NCBI GenBank assembly: GCA_015680685.1
Contig: MNCI01013753.1
Coordinates: 59,256-123,255 of the forward strand
Reading direction: 5' to 3'
Length of the DNA stretch: 64,000 bases
Origin: Gnetum montanum
Taxonomy: Eukaryota; Streptophyta; Gnetopsida; Gnetales; Gnetaceae
Shown: in pieces, positions 41,365-54,482 of the stretch
Layout: every line of letters begins with the position of its first letter
How positions within the stretch are numbered: the first letter of the stretch is position 1
Translations under genes and position numbers: made by a program
Notes under the pieces: generated by a model
Database searches by the model: none
What the model was told of the DNA's origin: nothing
Seen by the model: the letters and a program-made list of their open reading frames with translations, nothing else

Positions 41365-43567
41365 TGCTTTTGCACCGGTAAGGGTAACATTACAGGACAT
41401 TAGGAGTTCTCTAATGCATTGGTAGCATTCATGTCTTTATAATATTCTAAGGTCTTTAAATGTGATTACGCGCCTCAATAATAGTTGGCCGTGAAATATG
41501 CAATGTTTAAATCATTTGTCATCACTTTGGGAGTCTTGCAGAGACACTGTTTAAGAATTTGCTGATTCCAGTTATGTTAATTATTCTTTTATCCTTGTTG
41601 TGCGGTTAGCAATTTATCAATTTCTGGTGAATCCTTGGCTCACTTTTTGACCGTAGACATTAAGTCAAACAAATAGTGGTCGAATCATTGCAAAAATGAA
41701 ACTTGTATCAATGCTTGGGTAATCGTTACTTGTTAAGAAATTGTTTAATTCACTGTTGAATAGCTACCGTTTTTCAGTAGTTCTGAGTTCCGTCGGGGGT
41801 ATCCATGCTGTCTTTCTACCAACGTTGATTTACAGCTTCATATTTAGCTGCACGTCTTATATTGGATTTAGAGAAGCAAACTTTTGATGGTTTAATCATA
41901 ATTTGATTTTTTTTATTGGTTTGAGATTAGGGGAATTGTTAAATGTTTATTGCGACTGTCACTTGTGCATTGTTAATCAGAGCCACCTTTGCAAACGACC
42001 AGTGTTCTACGAAAACTGCACAGCACGGATGTATAAATGAAAAATATTTACATGTCGCATTGGTTTTTTTAAGTTATCCACCCTACCCACGTAGATGAAA
42101 AACATGTACAGTAACGAAACATAAATTATCATTCAGTTCTGTGCATTTCATTTTGTGTGTATAGCTTTTTCTTTTTATGTAAATTTCGACCTTGGTGGCT
42201 TTCTTGATTCAGATACTTTGCACATTTAAACATTTTATTTTAACATGTCAAAGCATTTTATTAAGAATCATTGCAAATCATTTCATCTTAAAAATTAATT
42301 TAAACAAATAGAATCACACTGGTCAATTAACAAGCTTGCATATTCGAAATGTTTCCTAGTCTATTTCAAACTATTCAATCTTGAAAGCTTTCACAAATTG
42401 ATGAAAGATGAACAACAAATGCAAGATAGAATTTAAAGGATAGTATCTCTTATGGATAATAGTCCAAGAAATGGATTTGTAGCAATATAACATCATACAT
42501 TGTACAAATTAATAATATTTTTGTGAAAACGATTAAAATTTTTTATACCATCTAGATGATTGTTTGGAAGATTTAAAGATAAATGCTATAAAGAAGTATT
42601 ACTATTAGAAAGCTATAGTTTTTTTAACTTGTGTTATGACTACCTTGCATTCTAAATATTTTGCAAATATGGAGAACCTTGAAATCTAATAATTTATGTC
42701 AAGAAAATTAGTTTTTCGAAAGATCTACATTTCTAATTTAATAACCAATTAAATTTTTTATTATAGATAGAATGATAGACTAATAATTTCTAGGGTTCAC
42801 TATACTTATAAGCTTAAAGTACCTACTTTGTTGCACGTGCTTTGCCTTGATGAGATAAAAAGAAGAATGTCAAACCCCTAAGGGATATATTTTTTTAAAA
42901 AATATCCCAAACTCTGTTAAAACATCTAACACTAGTATCTTTTTCCATAAGAAAACTCACATCTAATTAGAAACTTTTACACTAGTATCTTTTTCCATAA
43001 GAAAACTCACATCTAATTAGAAACTTTTAAGAAATTATTATTTGAAGGTACTAGAAGAATAGTTATGTAATAAAAATTGATAATTTTTCATATACGAGCT
43101 TGTTCAACAAAAGTAAGGTTCTCTAATACTCAACATCAATTTTTCATTTCATCTTTTCTAATACTCATTGCTATAATTGATGTTTGAAAATGTTGGACTA
43201 AAAAGAAATTCCAAAAAAACTAAACATGTAACAATATTTTAATCTTCTTCTAGGTAATCATGACAAGATTAATCTTTTCTCTAAAATAAATTAATATAAC
43301 TCAATTAATGCGAAAACTAAATGCTTGGCAAATGATATCCAAGCAATACAACTCATCAATATCTTTTGAAGATCCTTTAATAAGAAAGAAAGAATCATGA
43401 GTAGAATGATAATTACATAATTGATTATTGGAGTTAGGAAGTTGTAGCACATGAATGAAGCCTGTGTTAATATTTTAAGTAATAAGAAAATCCAATGCAT
43501 TTATTACATTAATGCAAATATATAGAGCCAAGGAGCATACTTGATGAAGTGATCTTTTTAAGAAAAA
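41365..43567. other. Non-coding stretch downstream of the kinase pseudogene
   Basis: 41,365-41,800 is the flank shared with fragment 1 at 25.7-26.2 kb. The rest is AT-rich, with no gene, and includes the 50-bp duplication listed separately. Confidence 0.5.
42930..43029. repeat. 50-bp perfect tandem duplication
   Basis: CACTAGTATCTTTTTCCATA and the following 30 bp occur twice, at 42,930 and 42,980. Confidence 0.9.
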
Positions 43568-46322
43568 TGTAACACTTTGCGCTATTGCACCTAGCTGGGC
43601 AGGGTGATGCCTAGGATCACTAGTAATACCACAATGGAAATAGGATAAACTAAAAACTAATGATGTATAGAAATATGTTACTAATAATAAATCACTCAAT
43701 ATATATATAATGGAAGGTCAAACTACACAAAAATCCATGCCAAACTAAACACTAAGCAAACATTTTGATTTATAAAACTGCATGTCTCTACATAAACCAA
43801 AAATCTGCACTATTCTCATAATATATAGAAACACATAAACATCATCATCATCATATTAGAGTACAGAGAGTTTCATACAAATATGAATAGTCCATACTAC
43901 TATACATGGAAATATACATTAACCAATCCTTGAAGATTTTTCCCTCCTCTACTCTCTCTCTCTCAATCCTCGTTTGTGCTCCTACAACCTCCACTTGTAA
44001 TTAAGTAAAGCTAGTATAAAACTGAGTGGGAAGCCTTTACACTACTAGATGGTCAACAATTCCTACACTGGAGAAGAGGAGTGGGGTACAAGGCAACTTG
44101 TATCCACTGTTAGTCTTGTGCATGCTTAAAGCAACACATGTACATACACCATATCGCATATAACACTAGCATAATCATCATCAGAGAGAATAAATGGCTA
44201 TTATAGAATCATAGATGAAACCATTGTCTAACATAATCTATCATATATTCGTTACCCCACACCACATGCATTTCCACTATCATGCCCATGTCATCATACC
44301 TACTCCATACCGTTAAACAACCCATGATCCACACAATGATAATCCAATCATAATATATATTATTAGCGCTATGACTCACAAATTGATACTATCATATATG
44401 CAGCCCATGTGGTCGCTAGCATATCCACACTTAGTGTAGCATGTGAAACATTGCCATGAGTACTGTAAACAACCATTACATGTAGGTCTTTTATTTATCC
44501 AACCGATGCTAGGGTCCATCAACCTATGACCCACAACCACTAGCCTTCTAGAGGACTAGCTATAGGTACGAACATACCTATGCCATGTACTAGTCGTAGG
44601 AATGAACGCACCTATGCTCTTCCACTTTTAGGATGAGGCCTGAGACAGGAGCCTCACTGATGTGTCACAGTGGGGATCAATCCACAACTATCTCCATGAT
44701 ACCTCATCACCAACCGGTCCACATCCTAATGCTAGCACCATCCACCGATGATTGTTATAAGTATCATTGCCAAGACATGTACAAGTCCAGGCTAGCTTAA
44801 GCCAACACCTGGCACAAGCAGAACACATCCAAGATAAATATAACATGACCAACATATCCACACCTAACAATCACATTCATTCCAAGAAAACAATAGTACA
44901 ATTTGACAAAATAAAATTTTGTGCCACAACCATACTTGAACTACATGTAATTCCCTAAAAATGACCACCATAATAACCTCTAAAATGATATATGCCCAAC
45001 GAGAAAACTAATTTTAAGATTAGAAAATACTTCCCAAGATGATTTGGATGACACTAATTTCATCTAAATCAAACTACTGGAAGTAAATTTATGTTCATTC
45101 AAAGTTTGATTAATAAAATAATAATTAGTTACAACCAATGATGATTAAAAGTTTTAGAAACTCTTTCACCACAATAGACCCTTAAAATATAATATTCCAA
45201 CCATGCCAGTATCATCAACATCACATATCATATTCCACAAGTCCACATCATACCATAAATCACATATTTATTAATAAACAATTCGCAACCAAAATCGTAA
45301 AATTTCAAGAAATATGCAAAATGACATGGCCAACCTTAATCTTTTAACTATCCACCCCACATGCCCACATTGTTTGATCATATACACTAATCCAGCATAA
45401 AAATATAGGAAAAAGGTAAAGAAAATTGATAATTAAAATTGTTACAGCAGAAAATCTAAAAGAAGCATGAAATCCTTAAAAATCTAGCAGAACTCCATTT
45501 CACTCCCAACAAGTTTCGCAGTTACATAGATCCGACTGTAGCAGTTCCAAATCCAAGTTTAGAGCAGTGAAAAATCCAACCATGAAGCTCAAAATTTAGA
45601 AAAAGTGTGGAAAAGATGAAGGTAGAAGAGAAAACCAAAGGAAAAAAAAAAGCTCCTATTCATTTCTGTTTTATAAGATAGAAAATACGAATCCAAAACC
45701 CATTTTCTATGGGTAGGAAGTGGGTAAAAAAAAGCCAACAATAAAAACTATGCTTAAGCATATCTTTTATTTTTCTAAAAAAAGTAACGTATTCCCTCCA
45801 CATAGCGCACCTCATGTGTAGAATTTATTTTACTTTTTACTTTTTTTTTTCATTAAATTTTTTATAAGTTTATCTCTTTATCTCTCCCCCAACTAATACC
45901 TTGCATTTCAAACATGCATAACAATTACATCGGGACTCCAAATTAAAATCCATTTGAACCTACGAGATCCTTATCAAACACTCTACAGCCTCACATGCCA
46001 AAATCACATCCAAGCATCACACAACATAGTGCTACAATTCAAATGCATAAATATCAAAATCACAAAAGCATAAATACATATCGAATAATGGCTCTTGTAC
46101 CCCAATCCAACATCCCTACTAGCAACGTCACTTGTCTAACACATCACACAAGGCTAGTATACATAATCATGTTAGTTAAGCATGTAAAGACATCATAAGC
46201 ATTACATAAAAAGTGCAATTATAATAAACTAAGTTGTCCCTAATAACCCATCGAGATAACACACATAATGTATAAATCATAATCATATGACCATATCTAA
46301 TGTGTTAGGAAGGGATGTAACA
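43568..46322 (-). repeat. Putative long LTR (2.75 kb) of a minus-strand chromovirus
   Basis: On the minus strand it starts TGTTACATCCC directly after a clear polypurine tract (AAAGAGGGGAGAA, 46,323-46,335) and ends GTGTTACA at 43,568. No coding frame of note inside. The second LTR is not visible, so the inner boundary is the better supported one; the outer end rests on the TGTTACA signature only. Confidence 0.45.
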
Positions 46323-46425
46323 TTCTCCCCTCTTTGAAAATCTTCCTCCCAGAAGATCTTAGGATGAGCTGCCTGCATCTTAATCTCCACCTCCCAAGTA
46401 GCCTCCAAAGCTCCATGTCTACTTC
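46323..46425 (-). pseudogene. Chromovirus chromodomain C-terminus
   Basis: The minus frame reads EVDMEALEATWEVEIKMQAA then HPKI-WEEDFQRGENVT. The WEVE...P-x-I...F pattern is the end of an integrase-linked chromodomain. One frameshift. It is cut at 46,425 by the insertion of the plus-strand Athila-like element. Confidence 0.65.
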
Positions 46426-47335
46426 TGATGAGTCAGATTTATTGGCTGCATCGACGAAGCCTCGTCGATTGAGTCTCATTGACGAGGCCTCATTGACGCA
46501 TTGTATCATGTATCGACAAGGCCTCATCAATGTAGTGTTCACTTTCTGCCTATAAATACATGCCTACCAGCCACATTTATGGCAATGAGATTTTAATAGT
46601 AGCAAAGCTCTTGCAATTTGTTCATTTGAGAGTTAGAATATTTGTTTCGAGTGCCCGTAGCAGGAGTCATTAAGTGTATGGATCTTTATTCGAGCATTGT
46701 TGTACCTAAGCATGACAGTGTGTGCGACAATAAAGATGAGCTTTCTGATAAACCTTGTAGCATTTTGGATAGATTAAATATTTTATTTAAGCATTTAATG
46801 TTTTTAATTATTTATTAAATGTTTTTTAGTAATTAAGCTAATGAAGTAATTAAGCAATATAAGCTAGATAGATTAAACACATAAGTACAACTGCTTCGTG
46901 CATAACACGTATTCGCTTGGTAATCCTAGCAGTGTTATTGCTTGGTACACCCAGTAGCATAGTGCTTGGTAACCCAGCAATAGGCACGTGGGTTTAGGAT
47001 GTGTGCAGAAAGTGGGAATAGATGCTTATGTTAGGACTACTTAGATACTAGTTAATTAGTTAAATTAAATTGGTTAATCCAATTACTTTTATCTCTCTTT
47101 AAACACCAAAACCATAAAATAAAAAATGATAAAAATTAGATGCCTCAATTACACTTAACCATACCAGTGTATGTCACAAGTGTAATTGGGAAGACAATGA
47201 ACAACCTTAAGGCAAGGTTCACTTCCTAGAAGATTATTGCATTGGAAACTATAAAGTCCATGGAATTTGACTGGATTGTGTGTGAACGCTTTGTGATTCG
47301 TATGGTTGGGCATAGGGGTACCTTGCTGCTCATCA
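46426..47335 (+). repeat. 5' LTR of the plus-strand Athila-like element
   Basis: Starts TGATGAGTCAG and ends TGCTCATCA just before a primer-binding site. Matches the minus-strand element's LTRs in R/U5 (GGATCTTTATTCGAGCA, AATAAAGATGAGCTTT, GATAAACCTTGTAG, and the end AGGGGTACCTTGCTGCTCATCA). U3 differs: it carries GACGAGGCCTC-type palindromic motifs at 46,449-46,531 ahead of the TATA box TATAAATA (46,551-46,558). Confidence 0.8.
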
Positions 47336-47336
47336 T

Positions 47337-47355
47337 TGGTGTCATTGCCAGGGGC
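47337..47355 (+). promoter_or_regulatory. Primer-binding site, plus Athila-like element
   Basis: TGGTGTCATTGCCAGGGGC, one base after the LTR. Athila/Tat elements prime on TGGCGCCGTTGCCGGGGA (tRNA-Asp type); the match is good with a few transitions. Confidence 0.75.
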
Positions 47356-47487
47356 TTTGTTTGTTGAAACGTGCACTATTTAGGATTAGTGAATATTATT
47401 TATATCGTTGGATGAAATCAAGGTCAACATCACTTTTAATGACATATAAACTAATAAGCACATTGATAATTTTATTCATTTTGCAAA

Positions 47488-48278
47488 ATGTCTTATTCTT
47501 CCCACAAATGTGAAGAAGTCAAACCACCAGTCCCACAAGAGTGCAAAGTGGTATATACTCATCCAGATGAGTATGTACTGGACTTCACCTTCATTCTACA
47601 TTAAGATGAATAGTTGTGATGGTGTGATATGGAGGGCAACATCGTCTTGCCCCTTGATCAATCTATGCCTAGGATGTTGTTTGAAACCCTTAAAAAGTTG
47701 GGCATCTTAGATCTTCAAGAGGAATACATTGTGAATGGTTATGACACTCGAGACTACTATTCGACTAAAACCCAACGTAAGTGAGATCGACATCAAGAGA
47801 AGAACCATGAGGCTATAAAGGGAAAACATTTCACTGATCCCTTATTCTTACAAGATCAAGATGACAATGAGGATCCTCCCTTTGAAGGTTCTCAACATGA
47901 AGATTCTCCATCCCCTATTGTTGGTAATGAGGGTGTGATCCTAAACTTGTGGTCAACTATTCATAAAATAAGTTTGGGAAAAAGTGTTCGTTAAGGCAGG
48001 GACTTGGGAAAACATCACAATAGCAAAGGACTAAGGATGGTGGTCATAATGAGTGGAATCCTGGTGGTGGAGACTACGGTGGCGGTGGTGGTCCACCTTC
48101 CTCTCCATCCTCTTCATTCGATTTCAAACATCCCTCTTCATCTACCAGTTCCCATAAAATCCAATGTCAAAATAATCATGATGAAGGTGATCAATGAGAC
48201 AACAATGATCATGAAGGCCACCAAGATCGAAAGAATGACTGAAATCATCAGTAGTGTCATCAACGCAGTAATGATGAT
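47488..48278 (+). pseudogene. Athila-like gag, N-terminal part (plus element, left of the nested insertion)
   Basis: ATG at 47,488 (MSYSSHKC). It continues with YTHPDEYVLDFTFILH and EGNIVLPLDQSMPRMLFETL, matching the minus element's gag start (MSSSHKS, THPDEYIPNFTFILHQD, GNIVLPPDRSISRMLF). Interrupted by stops near 47,600, 47,780 and 47,995 and by shifts. The frame continues on the other side of the nested element at 55,483 (DDEPLMVTQSMLKI). Confidence 0.75.
48274..48278. repeat. Target-site duplication ATGAT, left
   Basis: ATGAT immediately before TGATGAG of the nested element. The same five bases follow its right end at 55,478-55,482. Confidence 0.85.
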
Positions 48279-49248
48279 TGATGAGTGACGAGGTACCCCT
48301 ACACTCAACCATACGAAATAAGTGTAGCATGCGTGATCCGGTCAAACTTCGCAGACTAAATTCCTACACGCCCCATGGAACACTTGGGGCTAATTATTAG
48401 TTGTCTTCCCAAACTTACTTGTAGTTGTCACGGTGTATGGTTAAGTAAGTCCGAGGTATATGATTTTTATGGTCTTTTATGTGTTTTTCTCCTATGCTAT
48501 TGAGGTGAAAGGTTGAGAAAGCTAACTAACTCTAACTAAGAACTAAGTCTAAATTAACTAGTGTCAGCATCCGTTCCCACTTACCGTACACACCCTAAAC
48601 TATGCAACTGTGGCTACCAAACGCTAATCGTTACTGGGATCACCACACGTAACGCACGTGCTCGAGTGGTCATAATGAGGCACTTAACTAGCCTAAACAT
48701 AATGAGCATCCATTCCTTGACTAGCCGTACACATCCTTAGATGCTTGTAATCAAGTCGTACTCATTCTGCATTCTAGGATTTGAGGGTGAGAGAATCTAA
48801 TCGCGATGAGCAGCCAATTCCTTGATTAGCCGTACACATTCGTCAATGCTCGTAATCAAGTCGTACTCATGCTGCGCTAATGCAGGTAATAAATAACAAG
48901 TAGGAAATAACATGTAATAAAATCCTATTCCATGCACTGCAAGGTTTATCCACAAAGCTCATCTTTATTGCCGTACACAACTTGCGTTCAGGTACAAAGC
49001 TGCTCGAATAAAGATCCGTTCACTCGGGGACTCCTACTGTGGGCACATGGAAAATATTCTATCTCTGGAGTGATCAATTTGCCAGAGTTTCCCTACTTTA
49101 ATCCTAGGATGGGAAATAAGGGGAGTGCTACCTCTTATTTATAGATTTGGCAATAGACTGCGATATCGCGTATGCGACATCGTAGGGGATGACGCGATAT
49201 CGCATGGGATGCGATATCGCGGTGGATCATGCGAATTGCGTCTCATCA
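48279..49248 (-). repeat. 3' LTR of the nested Athila-like element
   Basis: In element sense (minus): TGATGAGACGC, three GCGATATCGC palindromes (49,211-49,220, 49,194-49,203, 49,160-49,169), then the TATA box TATAAATAAG at about 49,135-49,145, and the end CACTCATCA at 48,279. About 970 bp. Confidence 0.88.
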
Positions 49249-51048
49249 TACATCCATGACTAAATGAAAACTCTTCCTCGAGATCCTTACAATAATAACG
49301 GGAAGGTATGGAATTATTGAGGGGAATGGAACTAATGGGATGACATGTGAACGGATCATCATTACAAGACTTGACAAAACTGGTGTTCATGACAACAAGG
49401 GTGAACACCTTATTACAATGACATTAGGCCTTAGTTGGCAGCTGGGAAGAAAGAGAGAGAGGAAGAAGTGTTGCTGCTGCCAATGCCAAGATTGCGCCTT
49501 CGTTGTTCATCTGTAAGTGCACCATTGGTCTTGCTCCTTGCATAGCTGCTTCCAGCGTGGTTCCATTCCAAGTGTTTGCTCCAAATCCAATCCGTTGTTG
49601 TATGATCACCATCTGCACACACAACATAATATTATATTAACAAGGGTAAATGAATCATCATGTAATTAATACCTTGCTTCAGTGTAAGTTCATTGGCTAG
49701 GTTGTGGTATGGCTAATACGGATCTGGGGATATATTAATGATGAATAACGAAGGTATAGGGGTTAGGAAGAAAATCAAAAATTTTGGGGTGAGAAGAAAA
49801 TCAAAAAAAGCAGGCCCCGTACCCCCATGACTAATCGCGAACCTCCGGTTAGAATGGAGAAGGAAAAGGAGTAAGAAAGATAGATAAAAAGGGACAACTA
49901 TGACATCGATGAAATGGATGTCAAGATGGAAATGAACAAAATAAAATTAATTACAAAATGCTAAGGAAAAGAAGTTAACGGATGCTCCAAATAGGAATGT
50001 CAGTGGGTCCTCCCCAAAGTAGGCTTATGCCCTTAGTGCCCTGACAAACCCACATTCAAAGAGTCCATAGGCTCTGGGAATGTCATTTGGAACAAGAGTT
50101 AAAGTCTTGACCACAAGCGTTTACCAAAAAGAAAACAATGCATCAACCAAAATATATACACTAATGATACAACCAACAATGAGGTGAACAATGGAGAGAA
50201 GGGTGGAGAGAAGAGGATCGAATGGAATCCCAAGAACAAGGTGGTGTACAACCCCTTGTGTAGTTCATGATTAATGTGACTTAGCAATTCTCATTCCAAC
50301 TCCGGCCTCAAACCAACCACATCCAGTGACTTCGCATCAATGCATTCGGCTAAACCATCCACTTGGATAACAAGAATGTCTTCCCCAAGAGTCACCACCA
50401 TTCCGACGAAACAAATGAGAGAATGGGAAATGAGAAGGGCCTTAGTTAGAGGGAACACTTTCGGTTCCATAACTAGTGCTTGTAGCCCAAGTTTATTTGT
50501 TTAAGGGGTGTGCTTTGAATTCTCACTTTGTTTTTTTTGTTTTGTATTTTTATGCATGAGAACCACACCATGCAAAGACTTCTTATTTTTATTGTCTCAG
50601 CTTCCGATAGTTGGGTAACATTGGAATGGCAAGAAAACTCAAGAAGAAAACATCCAAACACCTAAGAGAATGACNNNNNNNNNNTGGTGGATGGATGGAT
50701 GAAGTGGTCTCATTGCCTGCCATATCAAAAGAAACATACCTTAGTATCAACATTGTGACTTAAAGGTAAAAACCAAACATTAGCAATCAATATGAAAACA
50801 GTTCATACCATCAGTCCGAACATTTATTGGGTGACAAACTTACAGGGTGGATCACACACACACACACACACACAAAATGGAAAAAGTATAACAATGTTGT
50901 AAAACAAAAATTAGAAAAGTTAAAGAAATTTGTAAAACAAAAACAAGAAAAGTTAAAGAAATTTGTAAAAAAAAATGTGTAAGAGAAAAACATTGTAAAA
51001 AAAAACATGTAAAAAAAAAATCAAAAAGGAACTGAGGGCCCCATATGA
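49249..51048 (-). other. Post-pol spacer of the nested element
   Basis: Non-coding retroelement DNA. Blocks match the plus element's spacer in reverse: the AAGTCTTTGCATGGTGTGGTT block (near 50,560) and GGGGAGGACCCACT near 50,010. Contains a 10-base gap of Ns (50,675-50,684), a short (CA)n run (50,855-50,873) and T-rich repeats. Confidence 0.6.
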
Positions 51049-52335
51049 TTAGCCTAGGTGGCCATCTCCCCCATGACTAAGTGGAAAGGGAGAGATCCGA
51101 AATAATGAGCACCTGTTTGAATTTCTAAGAAGTGTCCAACTTCTCCCAATTGATGATCTTAGATTAAGGGGTGGAAGTTGGCGACGCTCATATTCTAATG
51201 TATATATGCTTTCGTTATGGGCATGGATTTCCTTAGTTCGTTCCATGCATATTTGGTTGCTCATTCGAGTAGCTGTCAACCACGGGGTGTCTACTATTAG
51301 TTGTGTGGTTGCTACATACAGACATCTTTGTTTGAATGTTTCAAGAGCATACCTGTTACATGGAGACATTTCCTCCATGTCATCACCCAATGAATCACTG
51401 TATGTGATGCATGGAACTTTCCTCTTCTCGATCTTTCCACAAATGTTTATCTTAGAGATTTCCAAGGAAAGATCACGGATCCTAAGGCATGCATCTACTA
51501 TACTTAGCCATGCCCTTCCCATTATAATTGGGAAGTCCCCTTCGTTGTTCTTAACTTCAATCACCAGAAAATCAGCTGGGTAGGACCAACCATACATAGT
51601 GGTGATGATGTCCTCCACCAATCCCAAGGGAATGGTGATGGACTGGTCTGCTAGCTCTAGTTGAATGTTGCTCTTCTTAAGTTGTGGCAGGTTCTAGGCG
51701 TGATACATATCTCGTGAAATAAAGTTAGCTCCAGAACCTGAGTCAAGAAGAGAATTATGTGGTTTATTTCTAGAAATTTTTAAATAGATTAAGGGACTCC
51801 CAGGGTCAGTTAGTTTCCTGGGAAGGTGGCCTACCTTGATCCAGTCAGTTACGGTATGCGTTAACATAACCGTATGCGTTACGCTCTGTTGGACTAAAGG
51901 GTGCTCTGAAGTGTTAGATGGTGTAGGAGTGTACATGGGTCCAACCGCTCGTTGTTGTGAGAGTTTGTCTGGGCTTTTGGTTCTGAAGAAAGGTCTTCTC
52001 TTTTTATAGTTGTGAGAACTAGTAGCAGGTTGGATATTTATAGCTCTCACAGTGTGACGTTGCTGCGGTTGAGGAGGAAGTTCCCCTTGCATTGTTGGAG
52101 CAGGGGGTGTTATGGGAACTACTACTGGTGGAAGAGGTATGGATGGATTTGGAGGATGGTGTGGGTATGGAGTGTATCCTGGAGGAGAAGGAGACCTTCT
52201 GAAGTACTCCCGAACTTGGTAGTGACAGTTGGGGGTTGTGTGACTCATAGAGTCACTTGGAGAAATCGGCTGCTGCACATAATATCCATAAAGGTCAGGC
52301 TGTCGGTAAGGGTACTGATGTTTCGGTGATGGCAT
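51049..52335 (-). pseudogene. Athila-like aspartic protease region, nested element
   Basis: In element sense a proline-rich linker (52,335-51,850) leads to the protease with LLDSGSGANFISRDM near 51,735. The active D-S-G is kept. After a stop come DQSITIPLGLVEDI, YPADFLVIEVKN and DFPIIMGRAWLSIVDA (51,627-51,450), the wording typical of Athila/Tat proteases. The frame then falls at ~51,100 into the untranslated spacer: RT and everything after it are absent. Several frameshifts in the linker. Confidence 0.78.
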
Positions 52336-52417
52336 CCCCCATGACTGTGGGTATTGCCACTACTGATGCTATCCGATGGGATGTTCCACTTGGATAATAC
52401 GTTAGTGGTTGGTGGAA

Positions 52418-54360
52418 CTACCTTGGGTTACCTTGTGGATAAGGTAACCTTCGGGGTGTTTGTCGTTGGTTGAGTCTTGGATTAAGCGCATACACCCCAG
52501 ACTCCTGTAGATGTGAGATGATGGGGCAACATCCCTTAGGATGTTCATAGTGGTAGATCTCACATACACCATCATCATCTGTGTTAGAGTCCATAGCCAC
52601 ATCGAAGTTAGTGATTTTCCCTTTACCCTTGTTATGTGCAGGGCCTAAATCTCTCCACTTTTTCTTACCTTTGTCACTACTTTGTTCTACCTTAGACTCT
52701 TCTGCAATTTTTAAGACAGTTTCAATTTTAGAATCTAAGGAACTCCATACATCATCTACCTTAGCCACTATTTCTGTTGTCAACTTTTTTAGCAGCAAGG
52801 TCTTTCTGTTCACCAACTCTTCGATTGGTGACTCACCCCTTCATCACAAAATTTCACTCCCTTCTTTCAAAGAGAGGGATCACGGTTGTACTCTTCCACA
52901 CTTTCTCTTTTGCGTAGCTCACCTTCTTCTTTTGCTACTTGTTCCAACAAGCTATGTACTTCATGGGTTCTAAGTTGTGAGCGTCTCCCTTGGGCATAAG
53001 TTCCAAGGGTTCTTCTAGTTTCATGCCTTAGCCCATCCACGATGTGACGAAGTTGATCCCGCTGAGCATACCCATGGCTCGGGCAACGATGTAACAATGT
53101 GTAGTAGCGGGCCATGGCAGCGTCCAAGGGTTCATGTGTACCTTGCTTCCAGCCTTGGATCTGCTTACGCAAATTGGATACTCTGGAGTACGTTTGATAC
53201 TTTTCGTTGAACAGTTCTAGCATCGTACTCCACCTTCTGATGGTTTCCGGTTCTAAGGACCGGTACCAACTCTCTGATTCTTTGGTAAGTGTCCCTGGGA
53301 ACAACTTAAGTTTTTGCCACTCATTTTCTATATTTTGCAAGGCACAGGCATCGTGGAATGCCTATAAATGATTTTGCAGATCAGCATTGTATCCTCCTTA
53401 AAATCATGGGATATTGTTCATGTCTAATCGTTTGATCTGACTATCTTTTAAATGCCTTGTGGGAATCCTAACTGCCTCCATTATGTCAAGCATACTTTAG
53501 GTTGCGAGTAGGGGCTCGTCATGGGCATCTCTTTCATGACGCCTGTGATGTCTACGTTGTTCCCTACCCTCCCTACGTCCTTGCCCTTGTCCTCTCTCTT
53601 GACTTTCCCATCAAGGTCTTTTGTCCTTCTTACCTTTATCCTCACCTTTATGTTCATGGTGGCTACGCCTAGATGTGGAAGGAGAGGGTGAGTGATGGAA
53701 TGAAGGAGAAGGAGAAGGGGAATCATCGCCATGACGATGTTTCTTGCCTTCTCTTTGGCTACTATGGCCCCGATCGTGGTGACGATCTAAGTAATGAGTG
53801 GTTGTTCCCTCTGTGAACAGTGGGTGTTCACGGGCATTAGAACCATGGTTATGTATCGTTGATTATAGGTTTTGATACCCAACCTCCTCACCATCATTAG
53901 GAGGGGGAACATCATTTTTTAGATAATTGGTGATAAGTGGTTCCTCATCTCCTATTTCGCTAAGGATGTGCGGACCTTTGCCCTTCGAAAGTGTATGTTG
54001 ACTCTTCTGCCTTGAGCCTCTTATACGTTGTGCTACTATGGGATGGTAATCCCTCATATCAAAGTCCTTAGCAACGTATTCAACATATAATTCAGTCATG
54101 CCTATCTATGCCAAGGCAAGGAAAAGCATGCGAGAGATTGATCGGTCTGGGGGTAACACAATGTTACCTTGCAAATCTCTCCACTGTAGCTGTTTGTCTT
54201 GATGGAGAATAAAAGTAAAATTAGGGATATACTCATCGGGATGAGTATACGTCATCTTATATTGTTTAGGAATTTACTAATTTTGGTTATGTGTTTTATG
54301 TTGCCGACTATCTCGTGTATGGTCCTTAGGTGGTGAGTTGCTCTTATGAGAAGAAGACAT
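52418..54360 (-). pseudogene. Athila-like gag, nested element
   Basis: ATG at 54,358-54,360 (MSSSHKSNSPPKDH). The N-terminal part is interrupted near 54,285 and 54,110; an Arg/Ser/His-rich middle follows. The retrotransposon gag capsid domain is at 53,340-52,870 (WYRSLEPETIRRWSTMLELF, QIQGWKQGTHEPLDAAMARY). The C-terminal part at 52,816-52,418 has charged, KGKGKI-type sequence. No zinc knuckle is seen, consistent with Athila-type Gag. At least five stops. Confidence 0.8.
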
Positions 54361-54482
54361 TTTTATCGGTGTGCTAATTTCACCGTTATAAAATTTTCTC
54401 TTTTGATTAACCCGAAGGTTCGTTAAGGCTCATAACAATGTGAGTGATATCCCTTATGTTCTATTCGGTGCACAAACACTTA

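Noticed and set aside
50811-51008. 65-codon minus-strand frame rich in Phe and Cys
   Set aside because: Produced by T-rich repeats and a (CA)n run in the retroelement spacer.
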